From JAOUJD01 sp963841815 (GTDB taxonomy: Bacteria > Pseudomonadota > Gammaproteobacteria > Burkholderiales > Burkholderiaceae_F): a DNA stretch of 64,000 bases. The notes under the pieces are model-generated. The model searched no databases and had not been told where the DNA came from. It saw only the letters and a list, made by a program, of their open reading frames with translations. Below are positions 45,860 to 56,964 of the stretch, in pieces. The stretch spans positions 192,344-256,343 of the forward strand of contig CAWJEE010000009.1 in NCBI GenBank assembly GCA_963841815.1. Direction: 5' to 3'. Every line of letters starts with the position of its first letter. Position 1 is the stretch's first letter. The position numbers and the translations under genes were made by a program.

Positions 45860-47300
45860 ATGTCCCTTGACGCTGGCCTCGTCTGGTTCCGGCGCGACCT
45901 TCGTCTGTCCGACCACGCCGCGCTCGCGGCCGCGCTCGGGTCGTGCCGGCGCGTCCACTGCGTCTTCGTCTACGACCGCGCGATCCTCGACGAGTTGCGC
46001 GCGGCCGGCCTGGGCGCGGACCGCCGGGTCGAATTCATCCACGCCGCGGTCGGCGCGCTCGACGAAGCGCTGCGCGCGCGCGGCGGCAGTCTGACGATCA
46101 CGCACGGCGCGTGCCGCGGACTCGGTCGTCGACCTCGCACGGCGGCTGAACGTCGACGCCGTGTTCGCCAGCACGGACTACGAGCCTTACGCGACGGCCC
46201 GCGACGCCGAGGTCGCACGTCTGCTCGCCGGGCAGGGACGGCGCCTGTCCATGCACAAGGACCAGGTGATCTTCGAGAAGGGCGAAGTGATGACGGGCGC
46301 CGGCACGCCGTTCTCGGTCTTCACGCCGTACCGCAATGCCTGGCTGAAGCGCCTCACGGATGCGGACGTCGCCGAGCACGTCATGGACTTCGCGCCGCTC
46401 GCGCCGCCCGCCGGGCCGCCGCTGCGCCCGACGCTCGAGCAACTCGGGTTCGGAAGGACGAACCTCGCCGAGTTGCGCCTGCCGCTGGGCGAAGCGGGAG
46501 CGAAGCAACTCCTCGACGACTTCGTCGGCCGCATCGACGACTATCGGTCCACGCGGGACTTTCCGGCAGTGCGCGGTCCGTCGTACCTGTCGGTGCACCT
46601 GCGCTTCGGCACCATTTCCATCCGCGAACTGGTGCGCCGTGCGCGCGCGCACGCGTCCGAAGGCGCCGCGACCTGGCTCGCCGAACTGGTGTGGCGCGAG
46701 TTCTACCAGATGATCCTCTGGCACCACCCGCACGTCGTCGACCGCGCCTTTCGCCCCGAGTACGACCGCATCGCGTGGGAAACGGGCCCGCAGGCGCAGG
46801 AGAATTTCCGCGCGTGGTGCGACGGCCGCACCGGCTACCCGATCGTCGACGCCGGCATGCGCCAGCTGAACCAGACCGGCTACATGCACAACCGCCTGCG
46901 GATGATCACGGCGAGCTTCCTCACCAAGGACCTCGGCATCGACTGGCGCCGCGGCGAGCGCTACTTCGCGCAGCGCCTCAACGACTACGACCTCGCCGCG
47001 AACAACGGCGGATGGCAGTGGGCCGCCTCGACCGGCTGCGACGCGCAGCCGTACTTCCGCATCTTCAATCCGGTGACGCAGTCGGAGAAGTTCGATCCGC
47101 GCGGGCAGTTCATCCGGCGCTACGTGCCGGAAGTCGCGAACCTCGAGGACAAGGAGATCCACGCGCCGTGGCTCGCGCGCGCGGACCGGCAGCTAGCGGC
47201 CCGCTGTGTCGTCGGGCGGGACTATCCCGCACCGCTGGTCGACCACGCGCAGGCGCGACAGAAGACCCTGCTGCGCTACTCCGCCGCCAGGGAACGCTGA
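45860..47300 (+). CDS. phrB: Deoxyribodipyrimidine photolyase (one frameshift)
   Basis: Light-driven repair of cyclobutane pyrimidine dimers. N-terminal alpha/beta photolyase domain: LVWFRRDLRLSDHAALAAAL and HCVFVYDRAILDEL. A slip near 46120 leads to VVDLARRLNVDAVFASTDYE and AEVARLLAGQGRRLSMHKD. The FAD domain is complete: TFRFGT-type LSVHLRFGTISIRELVRR, ELVWREFYQMILWHHPHV, IVDAGMRQLNQTGYMHNRLR and LNDYDLAANNGGWQWAASTG with the conserved Trp residues. Total about 479 residues. Transcribed alone, divergent from yqgE. Confidence 0.94.
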
Positions 47301-47762
47301 GGCGGGCGGAGCGCTCCCTTTCTGTGAGCGACCGACAGGTTGATCTATGGACCAGTGAGACGAGGCAGCGTGTTCGATCGAGCTCGATCCAACACCGAGT
47401 GAGGTCGTTTCCTGCACCTGGGCGAGCGGCGGGCGCCGACAAGCCAAGCAGACGCCACGACACCGCCGCTCGTTGGACCGGCGCTTTCGACCTAGCGTCC
47501 ACAGCGCGCGGCGCGTCGATCGCGGTGTGGGGTGCCTCGCGCAGCGCGGCGCCGTGCGGCGGGCGTCGCATTCCAGAAACTGCGGCGGGCCGAGACGAGT
47601 ACCGGCCGGAAGGCACGACCGGCGAAACCGCGAGAGCTCACTCCGAAAGCTGCCGGCCCGCGAGGAGCGCCCTTGACCCAGTGTCGCCCGCCGCGCGTCG
47701 CGCGGAGTCGAGGCGCCCCACAGCGCGGTCGGCGCGCATGTGACTCCAGCGCACGCAACAAC
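47301..47762. other. Non-coding stretch with no recognised gene
   Basis: About 460 bases after the photolyase gene. Open frames exist on both strands but have skewed, repetitive Arg/Ala composition and no family features, so I regard them as chance frames of GC-rich DNA. A perfect 14-base palindrome GATCGAGCTCGATC lies at 47376-47389 and a 10-base palindrome GGAGCGCTCC just after the photolyase stop. No tRNA or known RNA pattern was seen. Confidence 0.45.
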
Positions 47763-47779
47763 CTATTGGAACTTCAGGT

Positions 47780-48157
47780 CTATCGAGCGCCAGGCGCCTG
47801 CGCAGGCGCGGCGGCTGGCGCCGGTGCGCCTTCCGCGGGGACGCAGTCGAAGCCGCTGCGTATGTGGTCGTTGTAGTAGCGGCCCTTCGAGGGGGACCTG
47901 CGCCACTCGCTGACCGTGGTGGGCGGAACGCCGCAGTAGTGGTACCAGACGCCGCTCAGGCTCACGAGGACGTACTGGCGATTCGCGTCGTAGCAGATCC
48001 GTCGCACGTTGGGGCTGTTGCGCGCGGGGATCGTCTCGCACTGGAACGGCGCCAGGTCCACCTCGCCCCGCGCCTTCACGTACGCGCGTTCAGCCACGGC
48101 CGCGCCCGCCACGGCAAGGAGCGCACACCCGACCATCACCGCCCGTAGCTTCTGCAT
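47780..48157 (-). CDS. Small secreted KTSC-domain-like protein
   Basis: A 125-residue exported protein. Start ATG 48157 gives a signal peptide MQKLRAVMVGCALLAVAGAA with cleavage near Ala22. The mature part has YVLVSLSGVWYHYCGVP and RRSPSKGRYYNDHIRSGFDC, the KTSC pattern in which a Trp/Tyr-rich strand precedes Ser-Lys-Gly-x-Tyr-Tyr/Phe-Asn-x-x-Ile. Four cysteines in the mature protein suggest two disulfides, fitting a periplasmic location. The tail is Ala/Pro-rich. The domain's role is poorly known (linked to nucleic-acid or lysyl-tRNA-like contexts in some families); I give no function. Lies 25 bases downstream of chpA on the same strand. Confidence 0.75.
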   Translation of the reverse strand: MQKLRAVMVGCALLAVAGAAVAERAYVKARGEVDLAPFQCETIPARNSPNVRRICYDANRQYVLVSLSGVWYHYCGVPPTTVSEWRRSPSKGRYYNDHIRSGFDCVPAEGAPAPAAAPAQAPGAR

Positions 48158-48182
48158 CACAGCCCCCACGCGGACGGCCCGC

Positions 48183-51100
48183 CTACGCGGTCGCCCTCTC
48201 CTTCAAGTACTGCTTCAGCAGGCGAAGCAGTTCGTCTTCCTGGTAAGGCTTGCCGAGGTACTCGTTCACGCCCAGTTCGAACGCCTTGCTGCGATGCTTC
48301 TCCGCCGTGCGCGAGGTGATCATGATGATCGGGATGTCGGCCGTCGCCCGCGTGCCGCGGACATTGCGCGTCAGGTCGTAGCCGTCCATCTTCGGCATCT
48401 CGATGTCGACCAGCATCGCGTCGGGCTTCACGTCCTGCAGCTGCCGCAGCGCGTCGACGCCGTCCTTCGCCAGCATCACGCTGTAGCCCTGTCGTTCGAG
48501 CAGGCGTTGCGTCACGCGGCGCACTGTCAGCGAGTCGTCGACGACCATGATGGTCGGCACGACTTCCATGGGCAGCCCGGATAATCGGACACTTCGCCAT
48601 CGACGTCGGTCGCTTCGCCGTGCATCTCCGCCCCGGTGGCGAGCACCGGCGGCTCCGGCGCCCGCGTGATCAGCTGGACCGGGTTGATGATCAGCACGAT
48701 CTCGCCGTTGCCGAGGATCGTCGCACCGAGAATCCCGGCGAGTCGCGCGACCTGCGCGCCGACGTTCTTGACCACCACCTCCTGGTTGCTCGACACGTCG
48801 TCGACCGCCACCGCGAGACGGTCGTCGGCCGATTTCAGCAGCACCACGGGCGTCTGCTTCGTCAGGTGCGGGGGCGAATCCTCGCCGACGAGCTGCGAGA
48901 GCGGCCGCAGCACCACCTGCCCGACCGGCGAGATGTCGATGATTCCCTCGCCCAGCGCGGACACCAGCGTCGCCGGCCGGTAGCGGCGCACCTGTTCGAC
49001 CATCCCCGCCGGGATGGCGTAGCGGCGCGCGCCGACCTTGGCCAGCACGACCTGCGCGACCGCCAGGGTCATCGGAAGGTACAGCGTGAACCGCGTGCCG
49101 CGGCCAGCCTCGCTCGCGATCGCGACGCGACCGCCGAACGACGCGAGCTCGGCGCGAACGACGTCCATCCCGACGCCGCGCCCCGCGAGTTCGGTGACCT
49201 CGGCGACCGTCGTGAACCCCGGCTGGAAGATCAGCTCCATCAGCTCGCGATCGCCGAGTTCCTGGCCGGGCGTGATCAGGTCGCGTTCGATCGCGCGCTC
49301 CCGAATGCGCTTCAGGTTCAGCCCGGCGCCGTCGTCGCTGACGACGATGACGATTTCATTGCCTTCCGGCTTGACGTCGACCACCAGCTCGCCGGTCTCC
49401 GGTTTCCCGGCGGCCCGACGCTCGTCCGGCGTCTCGAGCCCGTGCACGATCGCGTTGCGGATCAGGTGCTCGAACGGGCCGGCCATCTTCTCCAGCACGC
49501 CGCGGTCGAGCTCCGTGCCCGCTCCTCGCACGTCGAGGTTGACCCGCTTGTCGAGCTCCTTCGACGCCTGCCGCGCGACCCGGTAGAGCCGCTCGGAGAT
49601 GTTCGAGAACGGCACCAGCCGCACCCGCATCAGCTGTTGCTGGAGTTCGCGTGTCAGGCGGGACTGCGCGGTGAGATCGGCGTCGGCCGACTGCAGGCCC
49701 TTGAGCATGTTGCTCTGGACCATCGCCACGTCCTCGACCGACTCCGCGAGCATCCGCGTCAGTTCCTGCAGGCGCGTGTACCGGTCGAACTCGAGCGGAT
49801 CGAAATCCGCCGAGGCGCGCGATAGCCGGTCGCCGCGCGCCTGCAGCTGCGCGTCGGCCTGGAGCTCCACTTCGCGCAGCTGCGACCGCAGGCGCTGGAT
49901 GTTCTCGGTCAGGTCCCCAAGCGAGCTCTTGATCGTGCCCACCTCGTTCTCGAGCTTCGAGCGGGCGATCGCGACCTCGCCGGCCTGGTCGACCAGCTTG
50001 TCGAGCACATCGGCGCGCACGCGGATGAAGGTCGACTGGGACGCCGATGGCGCGGCCGTCGGCAGCGTCGCGCGGACTTCCGTCGGCACGGCCACGGCCG
50101 GCACCGGCCTTGCCGCCTCGGCGGCACCCGCCGCAGCGGCCTCAGCCAGCTCGGGCTTCGGCTCGACGCGCGTGCCGTGGGTCAGCTCGCGCGCCGAAGC
50201 GAGATCGATCACCGGCGCGCGCGGCGGCTCCTCGACGGCCTCCGTCTCCTCTGCGGCTTCCGCGGGCGCCTGTGCCAGGGCGCGCGCCACCGCGTTCGGG
50301 TCGTGCAGTTCGTCGTACAGCGCCATGGCGCGGTCGTAGACGGTGTGCAGCGCGTCGACGGTTTCGGGCGTCACGGAGGCGCGCTGCATCGCCGCCTCCA
50401 TGCGCGTTTCCATCGCGTGCACCAGCTCGCCGAGGCGCATGGCGCCCGCCATGCGGGCGCTGCCCTTGATCGTGTGCAGCTTCCGCATCAGGTCGCGAGC
50501 GAGTTCGCGATCGTTGGGGTTCGACGCCAGGCCGCGCAGCCCGGTGGCGACGGCAGGCAGCAATTCCGCGCCTTCGGTGAGGAAGACCGGGAGCAAGTCG
50601 GGATCGAGGTCGTCGCGGACCTTCGAGACCGCCCGCACCGACTCCGCGGCGGCATCCACGGCCTCGGCGACCCCGTCGTGCGCAACGGCAGCTTCCTCCG
50701 CGGCGACCAGGCCCTCCGCGTCGGCGGCGAGCACTTCGGCTTCCGGCGGCGGCGCGTCGCCTTCGACGGCAGGCATCGACACGATCTCTTCGACAACCGG
50801 CGCGGGAAACTCCGGCACTTCCGCCGAAGTCGGCTCGCCGTCGGCGGCGGCTGCGATCTCCTCGTGCAGGGCGCTGTGCGCACGCACGATGGAAACGAGG
50901 TCCTGCACCGCACCGGCTTCGAGCGGGGCTTCCGCGGGATAGAAGCCGGCGGCGAAGTGGTGAAGCATGCCGCGCACGCGGTCGATGACGCGCTCGAGCG
51001 TGTCGAACTGCGTCGCCGTCAACGTGAACTTGTGCGCATCGGACAGCGACGACAGCGTTCGCATCAGGTCTTCGAGCGGGTCGATCACCGCCACGACCGG

Positions 51101-54061
51101 TGTCAGTCCGACGGTGCGCGAGATGCCGCACAGCGAGTGGACGCGGCGGGTCACGCTCGCACTCACCGGCCGCGCTGGTTCGTAGCGCCACTCGGCGATC
51201 TCGTTCGCGAGCACGCGGATGCACTCGTCCGCTTCGGTCAGGAAGATCGAGTACAGGCCGTGGCTGATGTCGATCGGCCCGATCCGCTTGATGTCATCGA
51301 CGGCCGGCCCGAACGGCTCGATCGATTCGACGGTGGCCTCGTCGGCGAGCGTCACTGGCTCGGGCTGCAGTGCCACTTCCTCTGCCGGAACCAGTGCCGG
51401 CTCCACGGCCGGCGCGGCCTCGGCATCCCGCTCGACGTCGTCGAGCGAAATGGCGAGCGCCGGCATGCTGACGACCGCCTCCGGCGCCGATGGCACGGCG
51501 GCGGCCGCCGGCTCCAGGTCCACTTCGTCCCCGGCCTGCGGGGGAAGTTCGCCTTCGTACTCGAACGCGCCGCCTTCGCGCACGCGCTGCGCCGCCTGTA
51601 CCAGCGCGGCCGGATCGAGCACCGCCTCGGGATGCGCGGCGATGATTCGGACCCAGTGACGGATGACGCGCTGCGCCCCCGCGGCCAGGTCGATCAGGTC
51701 CTCGGTGGCCGGACGCTCCTGCGCGAGCCAGAGGTTGAAACACTGCTCCACGCCCCAGGCGCCCTCGCCGATGGTCTTGAAGCCGACCATCCGGCTCGAC
51801 CCCTTCAGCGTGTGGAACGCGCGACGGACCGTGGTCATCGTCGAGTGGTCCCCCGGACGATGCCGCAGCACCTCGAGCTGCTCGACGATGCTCTGGAGCA
51901 CTTCGCCCGCTTCCTCGACGAAGATCTCGCACAGTTCGCTGCTGGCCGCGTCATCGGACGCCGGCAGCGGCGCCGTGGGCGGCGGTGTTTCTGGCGCCTT
52001 GGGCGGTGCGAGCAGTTGCTCCAGCTCGCTCGCCACCTCGCGCGTGTGGCTTTCCTTCAACTGTGAAACCAGCTGCATCGCCCGGCCGGCGCGCGTCTTC
52101 AACGCGCTGTCATCCAGCAGGTCGGCCTCGTTCGAGATCATCGGCAGCAGCCGCTGCAGTTCGCCGAGGGCGCGGGCGTCGCCCGCTACGGCAACCAGCC
52201 GCAGGGCGTGGAGGTGGGCGATCTCCAGGTTCTTGCGCACGGCCGTTTCGACGTTGTCGGTGCGCTTGGGCTCCGGCAGCCGCATGTCGATGGTGCGGGG
52301 AGCGCTGTACTCGTCGTCGGCCGGTGCCTCGACCGATTCGGCCTGCAGCTGCCCGATGTCCGCCGTGAACACGCCCGTGGCCGGGTCGTAGTGGAACATC
52401 CCGCGTGGCCGGTCGATGTCCTGGCCGACACTCTCCACGAAGAACCCGATGGCCCCGAGGTTCTGCGCGATCCGCCCGAACTCCTCCGGCTCCGGCTCCA
52501 CCGACGGGTCGGCGAACCGCGCGATCGACTGCTGCACGTTCCGGAGCGCAGTGACCGGGTCGTCATAACCGAGCAGCGACAGCACGCCGCACACCTGGTC
52601 GAACATCGCGCTGGCCCCGGCGAGATCGGAGCGCTCGGCCGGGTTGCGGAAGAACCGGTCGAGGCGCTGTTCGATCTCGCGCAGCGTGCCCTGCGTTTCC
52701 GCGACCACGGTGTTCATGGTCAGGCGGTCCTGCGCGCGCCGCGCCAGGTCCGACATCCACGGGCCGGCCTCGGGCAGCGACTGTCCGTCGCCCGCCAGCG
52801 CCAGGCGATCGGCCACCTGCCGCGCGCGCTCTTCGTACTCTGGTTCGATCTGCGGCAGTTCGTCGATGCCGAGGTCCAGGAACAGCAGGGCCGACGCCAC
52901 TTCGAGCCCGAGCGCTTCGCGCACGGTCGGGTCGAGCTGCGCGAAGCCGCGGGTCGCGCGGCCGACGGCCTCGAGGGTGGCCACCAGCGGATCCGCGCGC
53001 AGCTTGCCCGCGCTGACGCGCGCCAGTTCGATTTCCTGGTCGAACTGCGCCGGCTCGGCGGCGCCGGCCACGACCTGGCCCCACACCTGCTTCGCCTGGG
53101 CCAGCGCATCCTTCAGCGCGTGCAGCGCGTCGGTGTCGACCGCGGTCAGCGTGGCGTCCTCGAAGTCGCCGGGGATCAGCGCATCGAGTCCGTACAGCCG
53201 CTTGACCTCCGCGACGCGCGGCAGCGCGCCCTCGGCGCGGCCGACGTAGTAGAGGGCGTCGATCATCAGCCGCTCGGCAACGGCGCCCGCGCCGTCGATC
53301 ATGCGCCGCAGCTGAAGGTTCAGGCGCGCGAGCACGCGCTTCAGGTCGACGTCGACCGGCAGCGCGTTTGCGTCGAGCGCCTCGAGCAGGCCGCGCGCGA
53401 CCCACCAGAAGCTGCGGGCGAGGCCGCGTTGCGGCATGTGTTCGAGGTCGGCGAGCGCCTCGCGCATCGCCTTGCGGGGTCCGGCCTCGTCGGCGTCGCG
53501 CAGGAAGCCGAGCAGGCCGAGCTCGAACCGCGCGCGGCGCTCGCGCAGTTGCTCCGGGGTGAACTTGCGCGACTCCATTTCGTGAAAGGCCGGCCGGCGC
53601 GACAGGTCCGGGAACACGAGGTCCGCCGGATGCACGCGCGGCGCACCGCCAAGAAGCAGCACGTCGCGGTAGTACGGAAACAGGCGGACCGGCTGGTTGG
53701 GACGGCCGGACAGCAGTCCCTCGAGGTACGCCATCACGGCCGACGTCGCCGTTTCCACGGCGCGCACGGACGCCGGCGTGCAGTCCTTCGGATCGGCTTC
53801 GAACTGGCGCGCCAGCTGCTCGATCGCATCGGTGACGAGCGCCACGCCGCGCAGGTCGAGCAGTTGCAGCGCGCCGTTGGCCTGGTGCACCTGGTTGCGG
53901 GCGTTGCGCAGGCTGTCGACGTCCTGCTTGCTGGCGACAAACGCCTTGAGGCCGTTGACCGCTTCGCCGAGCGATGTCCGGATCTCGTCGATGACCCAGG
54001 CGAGCGGCGCGACGTCCGAGGCCGCGCCGACCAGCTGATTCGGATTGTGTCTCTCGGCCAT
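48183..54061 (-). CDS. chpA: ChpA-type hybrid chemotaxis histidine kinase of the Pil-Chp system (frameshift before C-terminal receiver)
   Basis: Central kinase controlling type IV pilus behaviour. About 1,960 residues. Domain order: an N-terminal Hpt-like region (VHQANGALQLLD, His59, degenerate), a long FimL/ChpA helical part, three Hpt domains with His750 (FHTLKGSSRMVG), His975 (VHSLCGISRTVG) and His1196 (LHTIKGSARMAG), then the dimerisation/H-ATPase core (GPFEHLIRNAIVHGLE, VVSDDGAGLNLKRIRERAIE, LAGRGVGMDVVRAELASFGG), a CheW domain and a C-terminal receiver. A slip near 48577 separates the receiver (PTIMVVDDSLTVRRVTQRLL; phospho-Asp in MLVDIEMPKMDG). An ATG in the receiver could start a separate CheY, but ChpA proteins normally end with one, so I treat it as one gene. 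Confidence 0.93.
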
Positions 54062-54075
54062 CGTGTTCTCGTGCC

Positions 54076-56286
54076 TCAGCCGACGCGGAAGCGGGCCACG
54101 GAGGCCTTCAGTTCGCGCGCAAGCGTGGCGAGCTGTCCGATCGACTGCGCCGCCTGGCGCGTGCCTTGCGAAGTCTGCTCGGTCACCGACAGGATCCGCT
54201 CGATCGATTGCGCCACGCCGCCTGCGGACTGCGCCTGGTCGTTGGTCGTCGAGGCGATCCGTTCGATCAGCTCGGCGAGCTGCCGCGAAACGCGGCCGAT
54301 GTCGGCGAGCGCGTTGCCAGCGGAGTCGGACAGCTTGGTGCCCTCGACCACGCCCTGCGTGCTCTTTTCCATGGCCGCCACGGCGTCCTGCGTGTCGGTC
54401 TGGATCGTGCGGACCAGCGCGCCGATCTGCTTGGCCGCCTCGGCGGAGCGGTCGGCCAGGCGCTGCACCTCCTCGGCGACGACCGAGAAGCCGCGGCCCG
54501 CTTCGCCGGCGGAGGCCGCCTGGATGGCCGCGTTCAGGGCCAGCACGTTCGTCTGTTCGGTGATGTCCGTGATCAGCTCGACGATCTCGCCGATCTCCTG
54601 CGACGACTCGCCCAGCCGCTTGATCCGCTTCGCGGTCTCCTGGATCTGCTCGCGGATCTCGTTCATGCCGCTGATCTGGTTGAACACCGCGCGTTGCCCG
54701 CGCTCCGCGGCGTCGAGCGACGTGCGCGCCACCTTGGCCGATTCGGCCGCGCCCTTGGACACGTCGTTGATCTGCGCCGCCATCCGCAGCACCTTGTCGC
54801 CGGTGTCCTTGATCTCCTGCGACTGCGCTTCCGACGCGGTCAGCAGGCGCGTGGCGATGTCACGCGCCTGCGTGGACGCGGTGCTGACCTGCTCGGCCGT
54901 GTTGTTGATGCGTCCGACGAGGCCGCGCAGCTCCTCCACCGTGTAGTTCACCGAGTCGGCGATCGCGCCCGTGATGTCCTCGGACACGGTGGCCTGCACC
55001 GTGAGGTTGCCGTCCGCGACCTCCTGCAGCTCGTTCATCAGCCGCAGGATCGCGGCCTGGTTCTGTTCGTTCGTCCGCTTCGCGTCATGCTCGAGCCGCT
55101 CCGCCTGCGCCCGCTGCACTTCGGCCTCCGCCGCTCGGCTGCGCGTGTCTTCGAGCAGCACTTTCACGATCGCGAAGGCGGACAGCAGCACCGCGAGGGC
55201 GAACACGCCCATGATGAAGAAGTTCAGCCGCCGCGTCGTCTGCTCCTTGTTGTAGAGGCTGCCCAGCTCGGTGGCCATCTGCCGCAGCTGTTCGGAGTCC
55301 GACAGGATCGCGAGCTGGGCTTCCTTCGACTGCACGATCGCCTGCAGGCCGCCGAGCGCGCCTCCGATCGACGTCTGCAGTTCGCCGTGGAGCTTCAGCA
55401 GCTCCTGCAGTCGCACCCGCGTCTCGCCGTCCGTCGCCACGCCCAGGCGCTGCGCTTCGCTGCCCGACAGCAGCCCCTGCGCGAGGTCGCGAAACTGGTT
55501 GACGTCGCGTCCGAGCGTCAGCGCGAGTTCCTGGTTCGCCGCGGTGCCGACCACCATCTGGGTGGCGCTGCGGCCCATGCGCTGCGTGAGCGTGACGAGC
55601 TGCCCCGCGGCGGCGATCTCGCGTCCGGACGCCCCGTTGGCGAGCTTCAGGCCTGCGATCTCCTCCGTCAGCTGCTGCAGGCGCGGCGTCGAAGTGTTGA
55701 TTCGCCTGACGACGTCGCCGAACGCCAGCAGCGCCTTCTCGTTGGCGAGGATCACGGAGGCCGCCGACTGGCTGACCTTCCAGCGGTCGGTCAGGCGCGC
55801 CAGCGTCGGCTGGATCTCCTGGGAGGAAGACGACAGGCCACGCAGTTCGTCGCCGTTGGTCAGCGCTTCGAGGTTGGACGCGATCGCGTCGCGGCTTTCC
55901 TTCAGTTCGACGAACGCGCCTGCGTTGCCGGTTACCGCGTTCGGCGCCGCCTTCGCCAGGCGCTGCGTGTGCATCAGCGTGTCGCCGACGATCTCCGTCT
56001 GCAGCGTGCCGTTGGCCGCGAGCCGGTTGTCGAGCGCGATCACCGCGACGACTACGAGGAACGACAAGCCGAGCACGATCAGCAGCACCTGCACCTGCGT
56101 GTTGACCGGCAGCTCGCCGATCAGGGGAAGCCGGAACGACAGGAGCCTGTCCACCAGGCCGATCGCGCCGCCGCGATCCGGGCGCTCGATCATCACGGTC
56201 TTCGGCGCCGACCTCGAGCGCGAGCTGTCGTGTTCCGCGCCGCCCGCCTTCTTCCTGCCAAACATCGCGCTCATGTCCAGTGCCAT
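54076..56286 (-). CDS. pilJ: Methyl-accepting chemotaxis protein PilJ
   Basis: Membrane receptor of the Pil-Chp system; 736 residues, intact. A cytoplasmic N-terminus of about 60 residues precedes span 1 (VQVLLIVLGLSFLVVVAVIA, about 65-85). A periplasmic helical sensor domain (two PilJ-type repeats such as ANGTLQTEIVGDTLMHTQRL and GREIAAAGQLVTLTQRMGRS) follows, then span 2 (LNFFIMGVFALAVLLSAFAI). The cytoplasmic part has a HAMP-like segment and the MCP signalling hairpin tip (EIVELITDITEQTNVLALNA, AGRGFSVVAEEVQRLADRSA). Lies 14 bases before chpA. Confidence 0.96.
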   Translation of the reverse strand: MALDMSAMFGRKKAGGAEHDSSRSRSAPKTVMIERPDRGGAIGLVDRLLSFRLPLIGELPVNTQVQVLLIVLGLSFLVVVAVIALDNRLAANGTLQTEIVGDTLMHTQRLAKAAPNAVTGNAGAFVELKESRDAIASNLEALTNGDELRGLSSSSQEIQPTLARLTDRWKVSQSAASVILANEKALLAFGDVVRRINTSTPRLQQLTEEIAGLKLANGASGREIAAAGQLVTLTQRMGRSATQMVVGTAANQELALTLGRDVNQFRDLAQGLLSGSEAQRLGVATDGETRVRLQELLKLHGELQTSIGGALGGLQAIVQSKEAQLAILSDSEQLRQMATELGSLYNKEQTTRRLNFFIMGVFALAVLLSAFAIVKVLLEDTRSRAAEAEVQRAQAERLEHDAKRTNEQNQAAILRLMNELQEVADGNLTVQATVSEDITGAIADSVNYTVEELRGLVGRINNTAEQVSTASTQARDIATRLLTASEAQSQEIKDTGDKVLRMAAQINDVSKGAAESAKVARTSLDAAERGQRAVFNQISGMNEIREQIQETAKRIKRLGESSQEIGEIVELITDITEQTNVLALNAAIQAASAGEAGRGFSVVAEEVQRLADRSAEAAKQIGALVRTIQTDTQDAVAAMEKSTQGVVEGTKLSDSAGNALADIGRVSRQLAELIERIASTTNDQAQSAGGVAQSIERILSVTEQTSQGTRQAAQSIGQLATLARELKASVARFRVG

Positions 56287-56412
56287 TTCGTCCTCCGCCG
56301 CGAGATCAACGCGCCGCCGCGGCTACGGCCCGGCGCAATCCGGTCACCGCGGCCCGCCGCGGCGATGCTTGTTGGTGTGGTGCGCGCCCGAGTCCATTGC
56401 GTCGCCGGCGCC

Positions 56413-56952
56413 TCAGACGCCGATCACCGCAAACGCAGGCGAACGCGCGAGTTCGCGCAGGTCGAGCTCGGTGAACGCGACGCCGTCGGCGCCGCGGTAA
56501 CGACCCTGTTCCCAGTTCGCGGCCGAATCGCCTGCAGCCGGCAGCGCCGTGAGGTCCTTCATGCTGCGGATGCCGAATGCGCGCGTGATGAGGATGCCCG
56601 CGTTGACCGACAGGCTCTCGCCAAACACGAGGATCTGCTGCGCCTGTTCCGGCGGCAACGGATCGCGGCCGGTCAGCTGCAGCGGGTCGACGACGCCGAT
56701 CAGCCGTCCTCGCACGTTCGCCAGGCCGCGGTACCAGGGCTTGGTCCATGGCACCGGCGCGATGTCGGCAACCGGCACGATCTCGCCCGCCACGCCCATC
56801 TCGACAAGGAAATTCTCGCTTCCCGCGCGCACTGCCAGGCGGGTCGGCTCCGTCGGCAAGCCCGGCGCGTCCTTCAGCCGCTGTGCGAGCTGGGTCGAGA
56901 ACTCGCGGAGTTTCACGAGTTGCCTGGCGCCGACTTCGGGTCTGTTGGCCAT
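56413..56952 (-). CDS. pilI: CheW-like adaptor PilI
   Basis: Couples PilJ to ChpA. 179 residues, about the length of PilI in other species. The CheW fold is visible: LAVRAGSENFLVEMGVAGEI, VADIAPVPWTKPWYRGLANV, RGRLIGVVDPLQL and NAGILITRAFGIRSMKDLTA. Twelve bases after the pilH stop, 126 before pilJ. Frame intact. Confidence 0.9.
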   Translation of the reverse strand: MANRPEVGARQLVKLREFSTQLAQRLKDAPGLPTEPTRLAVRAGSENFLVEMGVAGEIVPVADIAPVPWTKPWYRGLANVRGRLIGVVDPLQLTGRDPLPPEQAQQILVFGESLSVNAGILITRAFGIRSMKDLTALPAAGDSAANWEQGRYRGADGVAFTELDLRELARSPAFAVIGV

Positions 56953-56964
56953 GGGTGTGTCCGG

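Noticed and set aside
47301..47762. Small open frames (60-170 residues) on both strands
   Set aside because: They overlap one another, are Arg/Ala-biased, have no ribosome sites or recognisable domains and are expected by chance in DNA this rich in GC.
48183..48569. Separate CheY gene after chpA
   Set aside because: An ATG and good receiver exist, but ChpA normally ends in a receiver and a one-base correction joins them without a gap, so one gene is more likely.
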